DNA of 64,000 nucleotides, from assembly GCA_030432695.1 (NCBI GenBank), contig JAUILN010000004.1, positions 558,001-622,000 of the forward strand. The letters run 5' to 3'. Below are positions 45,169 to 52,338 of the stretch, piece after piece; within the stretch, counting starts at the first letter, position 1, and the number at the start of each line of letters is the position of its first letter. The notes below the pieces were generated by a model. The model worked only from the letters and a program-made list of their open reading frames with translations, had not been told where the DNA came from and made no database searches. Source of the stretch: a bacterium. Lineage in GTDB: Bacteria; Planctomycetota; UBA1135; UBA2386. Made by a program: the position numbers and the translations under genes.

Positions 45169-46458
45169 ATGACCGACACCCGATCCTCGTCTCTCTCTTC
45201 ACCCACCCGTCGCGAGTTCGCCGCCTGGACCGGAGCGGCCGCCATCGCGCCGTCGCTGAGGCTTCCGCGCGGCCGGATCCCTGCCAACGACAAGGTCCAG
45301 ATCGCGGTGATCGGCATGGGCATCCGCGGCAAGAACCTGCTCCGCAACGAGTTCTTCGGCAACGAGGCGTTCCGGGTGGTCGCGGTCTGCGACGTCGACC
45401 AGAACCGTCGCGAGCACGGCAAGGGCTTCGTCGACGAGCGGCAGGGCGACAAGGACTGTGCGGTGCATGCCGACCACCGCGAGGTGTTGGCGCGCAGCGA
45501 CGTTGATGCGGTGGTGATCGCCACGCCCGACCACTGGCACGCGATCCAGGCGCTGGACGCCTGCAATGCCAAGAAAGACATCTACTGCGAGAAGCCGCTG
45601 ACCCGCACGCTGCACGAGGCGGAGCGGCTGATCGATGCGGTGCGCAAGACCGGCGTGGTGTTCCAGACCGGCAGCCAGCAGCGCACCGAGTTCGGCCACA
45701 AGTTCGTCACCGCCGCCGAGCTGATCCGCAATGGGCGGATCGGCAAGGTGCTGACCGCGCACGTCGGGGTGGGCGACCCGCCGATCTGGTGTGATCTCCC
45801 GGAGGAGGCGGTGGAGCCCGGCCTCGACTGGGACCGTTGGCAGGGCCCGGCGAAGGAGCGGGCCTACAACGAGATCCTCAGCCCGCGCGGCGTGCACACG
45901 CACTATCCGATGTGGCGTCGATATCGCGACTACTGCGGGGGTCCGCTGGCCGACATGGGCGCGCACCACTTCGACATCGTGCAGTGGGCGCTCGGCATGG
46001 ATGGCTCGGGGCCGGTGGGGATCCTGCCTCCCGCCGAGGAGGGTGCGAGGCGCGGCGCGACGCTGGTCTACGCCGACGGCACGCGGGTGGTCCACGGTGG
46101 CCCGAGCGGTGCGACGTTCGTGGGGACCGGCGGCATGATCCACGTCGACCGCGGCCGGATCTCGTCGGTTCCCGACAACCTGCTGAAGGACCCGCTCCCC
46201 GACGACGCCGAGCTCCTGCCGCGCCAGCCCAACCACGGCCAGGACTGGCTCGACGCGATCCGGAGCCGCCAGCGCCCGATCTGCGACGTCGAGGTCGGCG
46301 CGCGGTCGTGCGCGGTCAACCTGCTGTTGTGCGAGGCCTACGAGCGCCGCGAGGTGGTGCGCTGGGATCCCGCCGCCTGGCGCTTCGTCGACGACGCGGC
46401 GGCGAACGCGCGGTTGGTCGACGATGGCCGCGACGGCTACCGTCTGCCGGCGGTCTGA
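45169..46458 (+). CDS. Gfo/Idh/MocA-family oxidoreductase with Tat-like leader
   Basis: ATG 45169 starts a 429-residue product whose leader reads TRREFAAWTGAAAIAPS, an RR leader followed by a weakly hydrophobic stretch. Then IAVIGMGIRGKNLLRNE gives the Rossmann G-x-G-x-x-G site for NAD(P), VVAVCDVDQNRREHG is the second strand, and AIQALDACNAKKDIYCEKPL carries the family's EKPL. The later GGPLADMGAHHFDIVQWAL supplies the histidine of the active-site region. Enzymes of this family oxidise or reduce sugars, inositols or dehydrogenated sugars. Planctomycetes have many with Tat leaders. It diverges from the DUF1501 operon across 130 bases that hold the hairpin doublet. Confidence 0.9.
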   Translation: MTDTRSSSLSSPTRREFAAWTGAAAIAPSLRLPRGRIPANDKVQIAVIGMGIRGKNLLRNEFFGNEAFRVVAVCDVDQNRREHGKGFVDERQGDKDCAVHADHREVLARSDVDAVVIATPDHWHAIQALDACNAKKDIYCEKPLTRTLHEAERLIDAVRKTGVVFQTGSQQRTEFGHKFVTAAELIRNGRIGKVLTAHVGVGDPPIWCDLPEEAVEPGLDWDRWQGPAKERAYNEILSPRGVHTHYPMWRRYRDYCGGPLADMGAHHFDIVQWALGMDGSGPVGILPPAEEGARRGATLVYADGTRVVHGGPSGATFVGTGGMIHVDRGRISSVPDNLLKDPLPDDAELLPRQPNHGQDWLDAIRSRQRPICDVEVGARSCAVNLLLCEAYERREVVRWDPAAWRFVDDAAANARLVDDGRDGYRLPAV

Positions 46459-46465
46459 TCGCCGG

Positions 46466-46502
46466 ACATTTACATCCGGTGCCTGGCACCGGTTGTAAAT
46501 GT
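46466..46502. repeat. Palindromic element copy E (TTTACAT arm)
   Basis: Arms ACATTTACA and TGTAAATGT pair around the perfect 17-base palindrome CCGGTGCCTGGCACCGG, with one mismatch pair next to it. It fills the gap between the oxidoreductase stop and the kinase start, and overlaps an alternative start codon (46499) of the kinase. Confidence 0.85.
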
Positions 46503-46522
46503 TCGCCGCAGGCCCCTTCGCG

Positions 46523-49246
46523 ATGAGCCCTTCCAACCCCGAGCAGCCGACCAAGATCGACGGTGCCCCTTCTGCGCCTGCGCGCCCCGGCGGGCCCGGT
46601 CTCCGCATCGGCGACCTGGTGGCCGACCGCTACCGCATCGTCGCCGAGCTCGGCGCAGGTGGCATGGGTGTGGTCTACCGCGCGACCGATGAGCGACTGG
46701 GCCAGGACATCGCGCTGAAGATCGTCTCGGAGCAGTGGGCTGCAGACGCTCGCTCGGTCGATGCCTTGCTCGAGGAGCTGCGGCTGGCGCGCCTCGTCTC
46801 GCACGCACACGTCTGCCGCGTGCACGACGTCGGCGACTGGGCCGGCCGACCGTTCCTCACCATGGAGCTGGTGCCCGGCGAAGACCTCGCCTCGCTCTCC
46901 CGGCGCGTCGGTCGGCTGCCGCGTGAGAAGGCCCTGCAGTTGGCTCGGCAGATCGGCGGCGGCCTGGCGGCGGTGCACGCCCGCGGCGTGGTGCATCGCG
47001 ATCTGAAGCCCGCCAACGTGCTGATCGACGGCGACGGCAATGCGCGGCTCACCGACTTCGGCATCGCGGCGCGGGCCGATGCCGACGGCCGGGTCCGGGT
47101 AGAGGGGTTGGCCGGCAGTCCGTCGACGATGGCCCCCGAGCTGTTCCAGGGCGCGGCGCCCTCGGTGCAGAGCGACCTGTTCGCGCTCGGCTGTGTGCTG
47201 TTCCAGGTGTTCACCGGGCGAGCCCCCTTCCCGGCGACGTCGTTGGACGACCTGTTCGAACGGCATCGACGCGGCGCACCCGCGGCCGGCGCGGTGGCGC
47301 CCGACATCGACCCGGAGGTCGAGGCGGTGCTGCAGCGCTGTCTGAGGACCGACCCCGCGCGGCGTCCCGCTTCGGCACTGGAAGCATTGGCCGGACTGCC
47401 CGGCTTCGATCCGCTCGCCGAGTCCCTCTCTGCCGGCGTGACCCCGTCGCCCGGCTTGCTGCATTCCGCGAACACCGACGGGCTGTCGACGCCACGGACC
47501 GCGCTCGGGATGACCGTCGGGATCGTGGTCCTGACCGTGCTCGCGGTCTGGCTGCTCGGCACCGAGAGCCTCGTCGGGGTCACCGGCCTGCGGCATCCCC
47601 CGGCGGTGCTCGCCGACCGCATCGCCGAGCACGTCGCGGCACTCGGTCTCGACGCGCCGCCGCAACTGGAGCGGATCGACGCCGGCGGGACGCCGGCCGC
47701 GGTGGACCCTCGAGACCTGGAGATCGTCGACCGCGCCGGCCGCTTCGAACTCGACCGACCTCTGCTCGAGGTCGCGCGCCGCGACCCGAGCAGCAAGCGC
47801 TGGGAGCTCCTGCGCCGCCCGGGTACGGCGGCCCTGTCGTACTGGCTGCGCGAGTCGCCGGGCGAGCCGTTCCTGCCATCCGATGGTGGGGGCCTGTGGC
47901 TGCGCTGGGACGACCCGCCGGCCCGGATCCCCGGCGAGCGCAGCCTGCGCGTGACCCACGACGGCCGGCTGCGGGAGCTGCGGGTGGTGGCCTTCGACCG
48001 TGATCCTCGGGTGTGGCGCCGCGACCCGTCGAGTCGCGATCCCGCCGCGGAGGAACAGGTGTTCCGGGTCCTGCTCGAGCGCGCCGGTCTCGACCCCGAA
48101 GCCCTGGAGCGGGTCGAACCGCGGGGCACACCGCCGGTGCACTGCGACACCCGCGCGGCCTGGATGGGCCCTGATCCGGCCAGTGATGGACGCGACGCAC
48201 GCGTCGAAGCCGGTCTCCGTGACGGCGGTCCGGCCTGGTTCCGGATCTTCGACCAGGAACTCGGGCCGGCGACCGGCGGGGGACTGCGACCCGAGAACCC
48301 CGGCGTGCGGACCGGTCCCGCGCCGACCGTCTACCTCGGCTTCAACGCGATCGTGTTCGGTTTCGCGTTCGTGCTCGCCTGGCGGGCGATCGTCCAGCGG
48401 CGTGCCGACCACCGCGGTGCGCGCAGCGTCGCACTGATGGTGTTCGTCATCGTGGCGCTCGCCTCGGCCTGTCTGAGCGGGGACCCGTTCCGTCCCGCAA
48501 CCTGGCTCGACCTCTGGGGTGGAGCATTCGCTCGGGCGACCGCGCGCGCGGCGTTGTTCTATGTCGCCTACCTCGGCCTCGAACCGCAGATCCGCCGGCT
48601 GTGGCCGCAGGCCCTGGTGTCGTGGTCGCGCCTGACCTCGGGCCGGCTCCGTGATCCGCTGCTGGCCTCGCATCTGCAGGTCGGCCTGCTGGTCGGCGTG
48701 GGTGTCGCGCTGCTCGACGCCGCGCTGCCTCGGCTGTCGGACCTCTTCGGACTCCCGAGTCCCGAGCCGCCGCACGGTGACCTGATCACGACCTCGGCGA
48801 TGAGCGGTGGGATTCCGGCGTTCGGCGCGGTGCTGCAGGTCTCGCTGCGCACGCTGGGCTTCGCGATCGCCGAGATGCTGCTGGTGACGATGTGCCGTCG
48901 GTTGCTGCCGGGCCGACTCGCCGGTGCGCTGCTGGCGAGTCTGGTCGCCGCGCTGCTGATCGTGGTGGCCCGCGACGATTCCGGACACTGGGTCGGCTGG
49001 CTCGTCGGGCTCGCGCAGGGTGCGCTGATCGTCACCGCCGCCTACCGCGCCGGTCTGGTCGGCCTGTGGGCCGGCGCGATCGCGTACGGCCTGCTGGTGA
49101 TGATGCCGATGGACGTCGACTCCGACGGCTGGTTGTTCCCGGCGACCCTGTTGGGTCTCGCACCGCTGGCCCTGACCGCCGGGTGGTGCCTGCGCGTGCT
49201 GCTGGGTTCCGGGCCGAAGGTCCTGCGACGCGCGGCTTCGGCGTGA
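46523..49246 (+). CDS. Ser/Thr protein kinase with polytopic C-terminal membrane domain
   Basis: Start at ATG 46523 (MSPSNPEQPTK); an ATG at 46499 lies within a hairpin element. The kinase domain has all key residues: GAGGMG loop (44-49), Lys66 in IALKIV, HRDLKPAN (HRD 158-160), DFG (178-180) and MAPE (203-206). A single helix follows (about 335-355, GMTVGIVVLTVLAVWLL), then a soluble region of about 250 residues, then perhaps eight to ten more helices to the end, among them VYLGFNAIVFGFAFVLAWRA and LLVGVGVALLDAALP. The membrane region is unlike the usual PASTA or WD40 outer domains. The stop codon is within hairpin element F. It probably senses membrane state or a small molecule; this is inference. 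Confidence 0.9.
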   Translation: MSPSNPEQPTKIDGAPSAPARPGGPGLRIGDLVADRYRIVAELGAGGMGVVYRATDERLGQDIALKIVSEQWAADARSVDALLEELRLARLVSHAHVCRVHDVGDWAGRPFLTMELVPGEDLASLSRRVGRLPREKALQLARQIGGGLAAVHARGVVHRDLKPANVLIDGDGNARLTDFGIAARADADGRVRVEGLAGSPSTMAPELFQGAAPSVQSDLFALGCVLFQVFTGRAPFPATSLDDLFERHRRGAPAAGAVAPDIDPEVEAVLQRCLRTDPARRPASALEALAGLPGFDPLAESLSAGVTPSPGLLHSANTDGLSTPRTALGMTVGIVVLTVLAVWLLGTESLVGVTGLRHPPAVLADRIAEHVAALGLDAPPQLERIDAGGTPAAVDPRDLEIVDRAGRFELDRPLLEVARRDPSSKRWELLRRPGTAALSYWLRESPGEPFLPSDGGGLWLRWDDPPARIPGERSLRVTHDGRLRELRVVAFDRDPRVWRRDPSSRDPAAEEQVFRVLLERAGLDPEALERVEPRGTPPVHCDTRAAWMGPDPASDGRDARVEAGLRDGGPAWFRIFDQELGPATGGGLRPENPGVRTGPAPTVYLGFNAIVFGFAFVLAWRAIVQRRADHRGARSVALMVFVIVALASACLSGDPFRPATWLDLWGGAFARATARAALFYVAYLGLEPQIRRLWPQALVSWSRLTSGRLRDPLLASHLQVGLLVGVGVALLDAALPRLSDLFGLPSPEPPHGDLITTSAMSGGIPAFGAVLQVSLRTLGFAIAEMLLVTMCRRLLPGRLAGALLASLVAALLIVVARDDSGHWVGWLVGLAQGALIVTAAYRAGLVGLWAGAIAYGLLVMMPMDVDSDGWLFPATLLGLAPLALTAGWCLRVLLGSGPKVLRRAASA

Positions 49247-49287
49247 AGACGTACGCCTGGTGCCTGGCACCGGGTGTACGTCTTCAC
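49243..49287. repeat. Palindromic element copy F (GAAGACGTAC arm)
   Basis: The longest perfect arms in the window: GTGAAGACGTAC and GTACGTCTTCAC, around GCCTGGTGCCTGGCACCGGGT. The left arm includes the kinase gene's stop codon and the right arm the stop codon of the convergent gene, so the whole intergenic space is the hairpin. Confidence 0.9.
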
Positions 49288-49901
49288 TCCTCGGCGGCGG
49301 CGAGGCCCACCCGAATCGGCGTCCACGACACCTCGCAGCCCAAGGCCTCGACCCACTCCGCACACACGTCGGCGCAGCTGTTCAGGAACCAGTAGTCCTG
49401 CTCGCCGTGCACCATCAGGAAGCGCCGGTCGTAGTTGCCGCCGTCCGGGGTGGTGGTCCGGCCGCGAGACCATTCGTCGTGGAGTTGGTTCCGCAGCGCG
49501 TCGACCCGATCCCGCTCCACGGTGAGCTTGTCGAAGTCGGCGAAGCTGGCGAAGTGGCGCAGCGCGGCTTCGTCGTGGGCACTCCACAGCCGCCGGCCGA
49601 TCGCGCCCTGGGTCGGCCAGAGCACCGCCGCGGTGCCGCTCCAGCAGCCGGTCTCGCCGGCGCCGAACCACGACCAGTCGCCGAAGCCGTACTCGACGTA
49701 GCCGGTCCCCGAGCCGTCCGGCAGCACGATGCCGACGTGCATCTCCTCCCGGATCAGGAACACGTCGATGGGGGACCGCACGCTGGCGGGCGGGTAGACC
49801 GTCGAGGTGCAGCCGGTCCAGGTCCACGCGATGGCAACGAGGACGACGATCAGGAGTGCGCGGCGACGCCGCCGTCGCGGTCTTTCCATGGGTTGGTTCA
49901 T
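49284..49901 (-). CDS. DUF2459-like lipoprotein
   Basis: ATG 49901 (MNQPMERPRRRRRRALLIV) gives a leader with a strong arginine patch, then AWTWTGC, a lipobox. The 205-residue product includes IREEMHVGIVLPDGSG, YVEYGFGDWSWFGAG, AHDEAALRHFASFADFDKL, YWFLNSCADVCAEWVEALGC and a C-terminal SWTPIRVGLAA, the style of DUF2459 proteins (short exported proteins with an EYGFGD motif and a conserved His in HVGI). The arginine run is long for an N-region. Function unknown. Its stop codon lies within hairpin element F. Confidence 0.65.
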   Translation of the reverse strand: MNQPMERPRRRRRRALLIVVLVAIAWTWTGCTSTVYPPASVRSPIDVFLIREEMHVGIVLPDGSGTGYVEYGFGDWSWFGAGETGCWSGTAAVLWPTQGAIGRRLWSAHDEAALRHFASFADFDKLTVERDRVDALRNQLHDEWSRGRTTTPDGGNYDRRFLMVHGEQDYWFLNSCADVCAEWVEALGCEVSWTPIRVGLAAAEE

Positions 49902-50148
49902 GCTGTGCGGTGCGGCGCGAGTATCCGTGGGTTGGCCGTGTCGATCACGCGTCGGGTGACGGAGCCCGCCGGTTCGTGGGGGGGCGAAGGCCGGCGGAGG
50001 GTTCGCACGGACCACGCAATTCCGTTCTCGACCGCCGCGATCTCGGGAGGTGATCCTGATCTCGGCGGGACCACAGCCCGTTCCGTTGGCCAGACCGCCG
50101 CCCGAACCGGCGCGTGCCTGCGCCCGCGGCTTCGGCTTCGATGGCGGC

Positions 50149-50908
50149 ATGAATCGCAGCATCTGGTCGGTGGCCGTGTCGGCAATACGGCTCCTCATCC
50201 TGGCGGGGACAACGGCCGCTTCCGCACCGACGCAGGATGCTCCGGCCGAGGACTCGCTCCGCGTGATGATCTGGAACGTCCAACGCGGCGCCAACCAGTT
50301 CGAGCGCGGTCCCGAGAAGGCGCGCGACCTGCTGCGCGACCTCGCACCCGATGTCTGCCTGCTGCAGGAGAGCTACGACATCGACGGTGAGCGGCCGACG
50401 CTCGGTCGGTGGATCGCTGCGGAACTCGGTTGGACCGCGTGGCAGGGCGAGAGCCCGCACCTCTGCGTGCTGACCCGGCTGACCGTGAAGGAGCAGTTGT
50501 TCCACGCCGCCTGGCATGGCGTCGGGGCGCGGCTCGCCGACGACGAGGGCCGTGAGTTCGTCGCCTGGTCGACCTGGATCGACTGGCGGGCCTACGCGCC
50601 GTACGCGCTCCGCGACGATCCGACGATCGCCGATGCCGACCTGCTCGCCTGCGAGACGACGGGATCGAGCCGTCTGCAGCAGACCGAGGCGCTGCTCGCC
50701 GATCTGCGCGATCGCGGCCAGCTCGAGCTCGACGTGCCGTTGCTGGTCGGCGGCGACTGGAACTGTCCCTCGCACCTCGACTGGACCGCGGACACCGCCC
50801 GCGTCTACCGCTTCCGTCGCGACCTGCCGCTGCCGGTCAGTCTGGCGATGCACGAAGCCGGGTTCCGCGACGTCTTCCGGCTCGTCCATCCCGACCCCGT
50901 GCAGTCTG
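50149..50908 (+). pseudogene. Endonuclease/exonuclease/phosphatase (EEP) gene, broken in its C-terminal third
   Basis: From ATG 50149 the product has an export leader and the EEP fold: VMIWNVQRGANQ (Asn43), DVCLLQESYDIDG (Glu74), then VGGDWNCPSHLDW (the GDWN motif near 202-205). The family continues for another 80 or so residues with a late SDH motif that holds the catalytic His. Here the reading stays in EEP form only to VHPDPVQ (about residue 252) and then turns into arginine-rich shadow sequence. At that point another frame takes up the C-terminus of an ECF sigma factor. I read this as a deletion or recombination joint near 50905, leaving an inactive EEP fragment. Confidence 0.75.
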
Positions 50909-51184
50909 CGGCGCGGCGGCGACCGCGAGCGCGTCGACCTCGAAGGCCTCGACATCGCCATCGAACCGCCGAGCGACGATCTGCTGGTGGTCGAAGAGGC
51001 CCTCGCGAAGCTCGAGGCGGCGCACCCGCGCGCCCGCGAGATCGTCAACCTGCGCTACTTCACCGGCCTCTCCAACCAGGAGACCGCGGAAGCGTTGGGC
51101 ATCTCGCTGACCACCGTCGAGCGCGAGTGGCGCTTCATCCGCACCTACCTGCAGGACGTGATCGAGCGCGGGAGCGCGGAGTGA
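50909..51184 (+). pseudogene. Fragment of ECF sigma factor (TIGR02999-like), C-terminal part
   Basis: From about 50909 the frame one base on from the EEP gene reads RRGGDRERVDLEGLDIAI, then LVVEEALAKLEAAHPRAREI and IVNLRYFTGLSNQETAEALG, ISLTTVEREWRFIRTYLQ. That is the end of region 2-4 linker, then region 4 with a helix-turn-helix, as in the planctomycete ECF group. Regions 2 and the first half are missing, replaced by the EEP gene. About 91 residues remain, up to TGA at 51184. No promoter or start codon of its own is apparent. The nearest complete relative is the sigma gene at 60172. Confidence 0.8.
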
Positions 51185-51317
51185 CCGCGGCCGACTCGTG
51201 CCCGGTTCGAGCGCATCGGCCACCGAGCGGAAGCTCCTGGTCGGCGTTCAGGGAGTGGCCTCCGGGTAGTGGTCCAACCCGGTCGTCGCGTGCGCTTGGA
51301 CACGCTTCGCGCGCATC

Positions 51318-51650
51318 ATGGATCGGGTTAGCATGATCGACGTGGCCGTGATCCATCCCACACCTCCCGATCGGCTCGTCGACGGCCGCGGTCGCCCCTA
51401 TTTCCTCTGGGATCAGGAGTTGACCCTCGAGGGCTTTCGCGAGCGGCTCGCGCATGGTGACCGTCCGACCAGGGCCTACCTGGTCGGGAAGATGATGCGT
51501 CAGGCCCGGCCGGACGACGTCTTCACGTTCGTCACCGTCGCCGAGATCGTGGACTTGTGGTCGGAACTCGTTCGGTACCTCGGCCGCGAACGGAGCTTCT
51601 GGATCTGGCTACTCGGTCGTTGGGGCTTCGATGTCGGCCCAGCTGACTGA
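51318..51650 (+). CDS. Putative antitoxin-like partner of the AbiEii-type protein
   Basis: A 110-residue soluble protein, from ATG 51318 (a second ATG at 51333 is equally possible). It contains PTPPDRLVDGRGRPYFLWDQ, TLEGFRERLAHGDRPTRAYL, KMMRQARPDDVFTFV and ends WLLGRWGFDVGPAD. I do not know a family for it, but it is placed directly ahead of a nucleotidyltransferase-like gene and overlaps it by 20 bases. In AbiEi/AbiEii-type loci the first gene encodes the antitoxin and the second the toxin. No AbiEi helix-turn-helix is seen, so the pairing is inferred from order and overlap only. Confidence 0.5.
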   Translation: MDRVSMIDVAVIHPTPPDRLVDGRGRPYFLWDQELTLEGFRERLAHGDRPTRAYLVGKMMRQARPDDVFTFVTVAEIVDLWSELVRYLGRERSFWIWLLGRWGFDVGPAD

Positions 51651-52284
51651 TCTGCAGAAGCGGGTGCTGGGGTTGCTGGCCGACCTGTCTCCGCATCTCA
51701 GTCTCAGCGGAGGAGCGGCGTTGGCAGCATTCCATCTGGGCCATCGCACGACCCGCGATCTCGGCTTGTTCGTGCACGGTGCCGAGTCGATCGCGGAACT
51801 TCGGCGCGAAACCGTGGCGCGGCTGCGGGCGGGGGGGCTCGACGTCCGAGAGCTGCGAAGCCTCGACGCGTTCGCCACGATCGAGGCCGTCGACGGCGCG
51901 GGGGAATCGGTGGTCGTCGACCTGGTCGCGGAACCCGTTGCGACGCTCGAGCCACCGCAGGAACGCCGTGAACTCGGCTTCGCGGTGCGCGTCGACACCG
52001 CGCACGAGATCCTGGTCAACAAGCTGTGTGCGCTCCTGCACCGCTCCGAGCCGCGCGACCTGTTCGACCTTTGGTCCCTCGGGCGGGCTGGAGGGGATCT
52101 TCGGCGCGGGCTCGAGGACGCGCCTCGCAAGGATGGTGGATTCTCGGCGCTCACCCTGGGTTGGGTGCTGCGGGGCTGGAACCTGGAGAGCGCGTGCCGC
52201 GCGGCGGGCTTCGAGGCCCACCTGCCAGAGCTGCTGGCGTTCCGAGACGAGCTGCTGCGGATGGCGACCGACGGCGCGCCGTGA
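51631..52284 (+). CDS. AbiEii/AbiGii-like nucleotidyltransferase protein with altered motif
   Basis: The 217-residue product has the AbiEii pattern: LSLSGGAALAAFHLGHRTTR near residues 24-42 (the GG of the nucleotidyltransferase turn), then DLGLF (43-47), EILVNKLCALLHRSEPRDLF and DLWSLGRAGG. In active AbiEii proteins the turn ends D-L-D-x-F, with the two acidic residues binding metal; here the second Asp is Gly45. VAVDLVAEPVA-like later text, SVVVDLVAEPV, keeps the third acid. It overlaps the preceding gene by 20 bases. It may be a decayed or regulatory relative, or use another acid; I cannot tell. Confidence 0.7.
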   Translation: MSAQLTDLQKRVLGLLADLSPHLSLSGGAALAAFHLGHRTTRDLGLFVHGAESIAELRRETVARLRAGGLDVRELRSLDAFATIEAVDGAGESVVVDLVAEPVATLEPPQERRELGFAVRVDTAHEILVNKLCALLHRSEPRDLFDLWSLGRAGGDLRRGLEDAPRKDGGFSALTLGWVLRGWNLESACRAAGFEAHLPELLAFRDELLRMATDGAP

Positions 52285-52338
52285 ACTGCTTCAGGTGTCC
52301 GGCGGCGCCCGCCTCGTGAGTCTCCGCGATCCGTCGGA

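Noticed and set aside
50149..51184. Programmed frameshift joining the EEP and sigma parts into one protein
   Set aside because: The EEP part has an export leader and the sigma part must act in the cytoplasm; both halves lack essential regions. No slippery sequence with a following stem was seen. A deletion joint is simpler.
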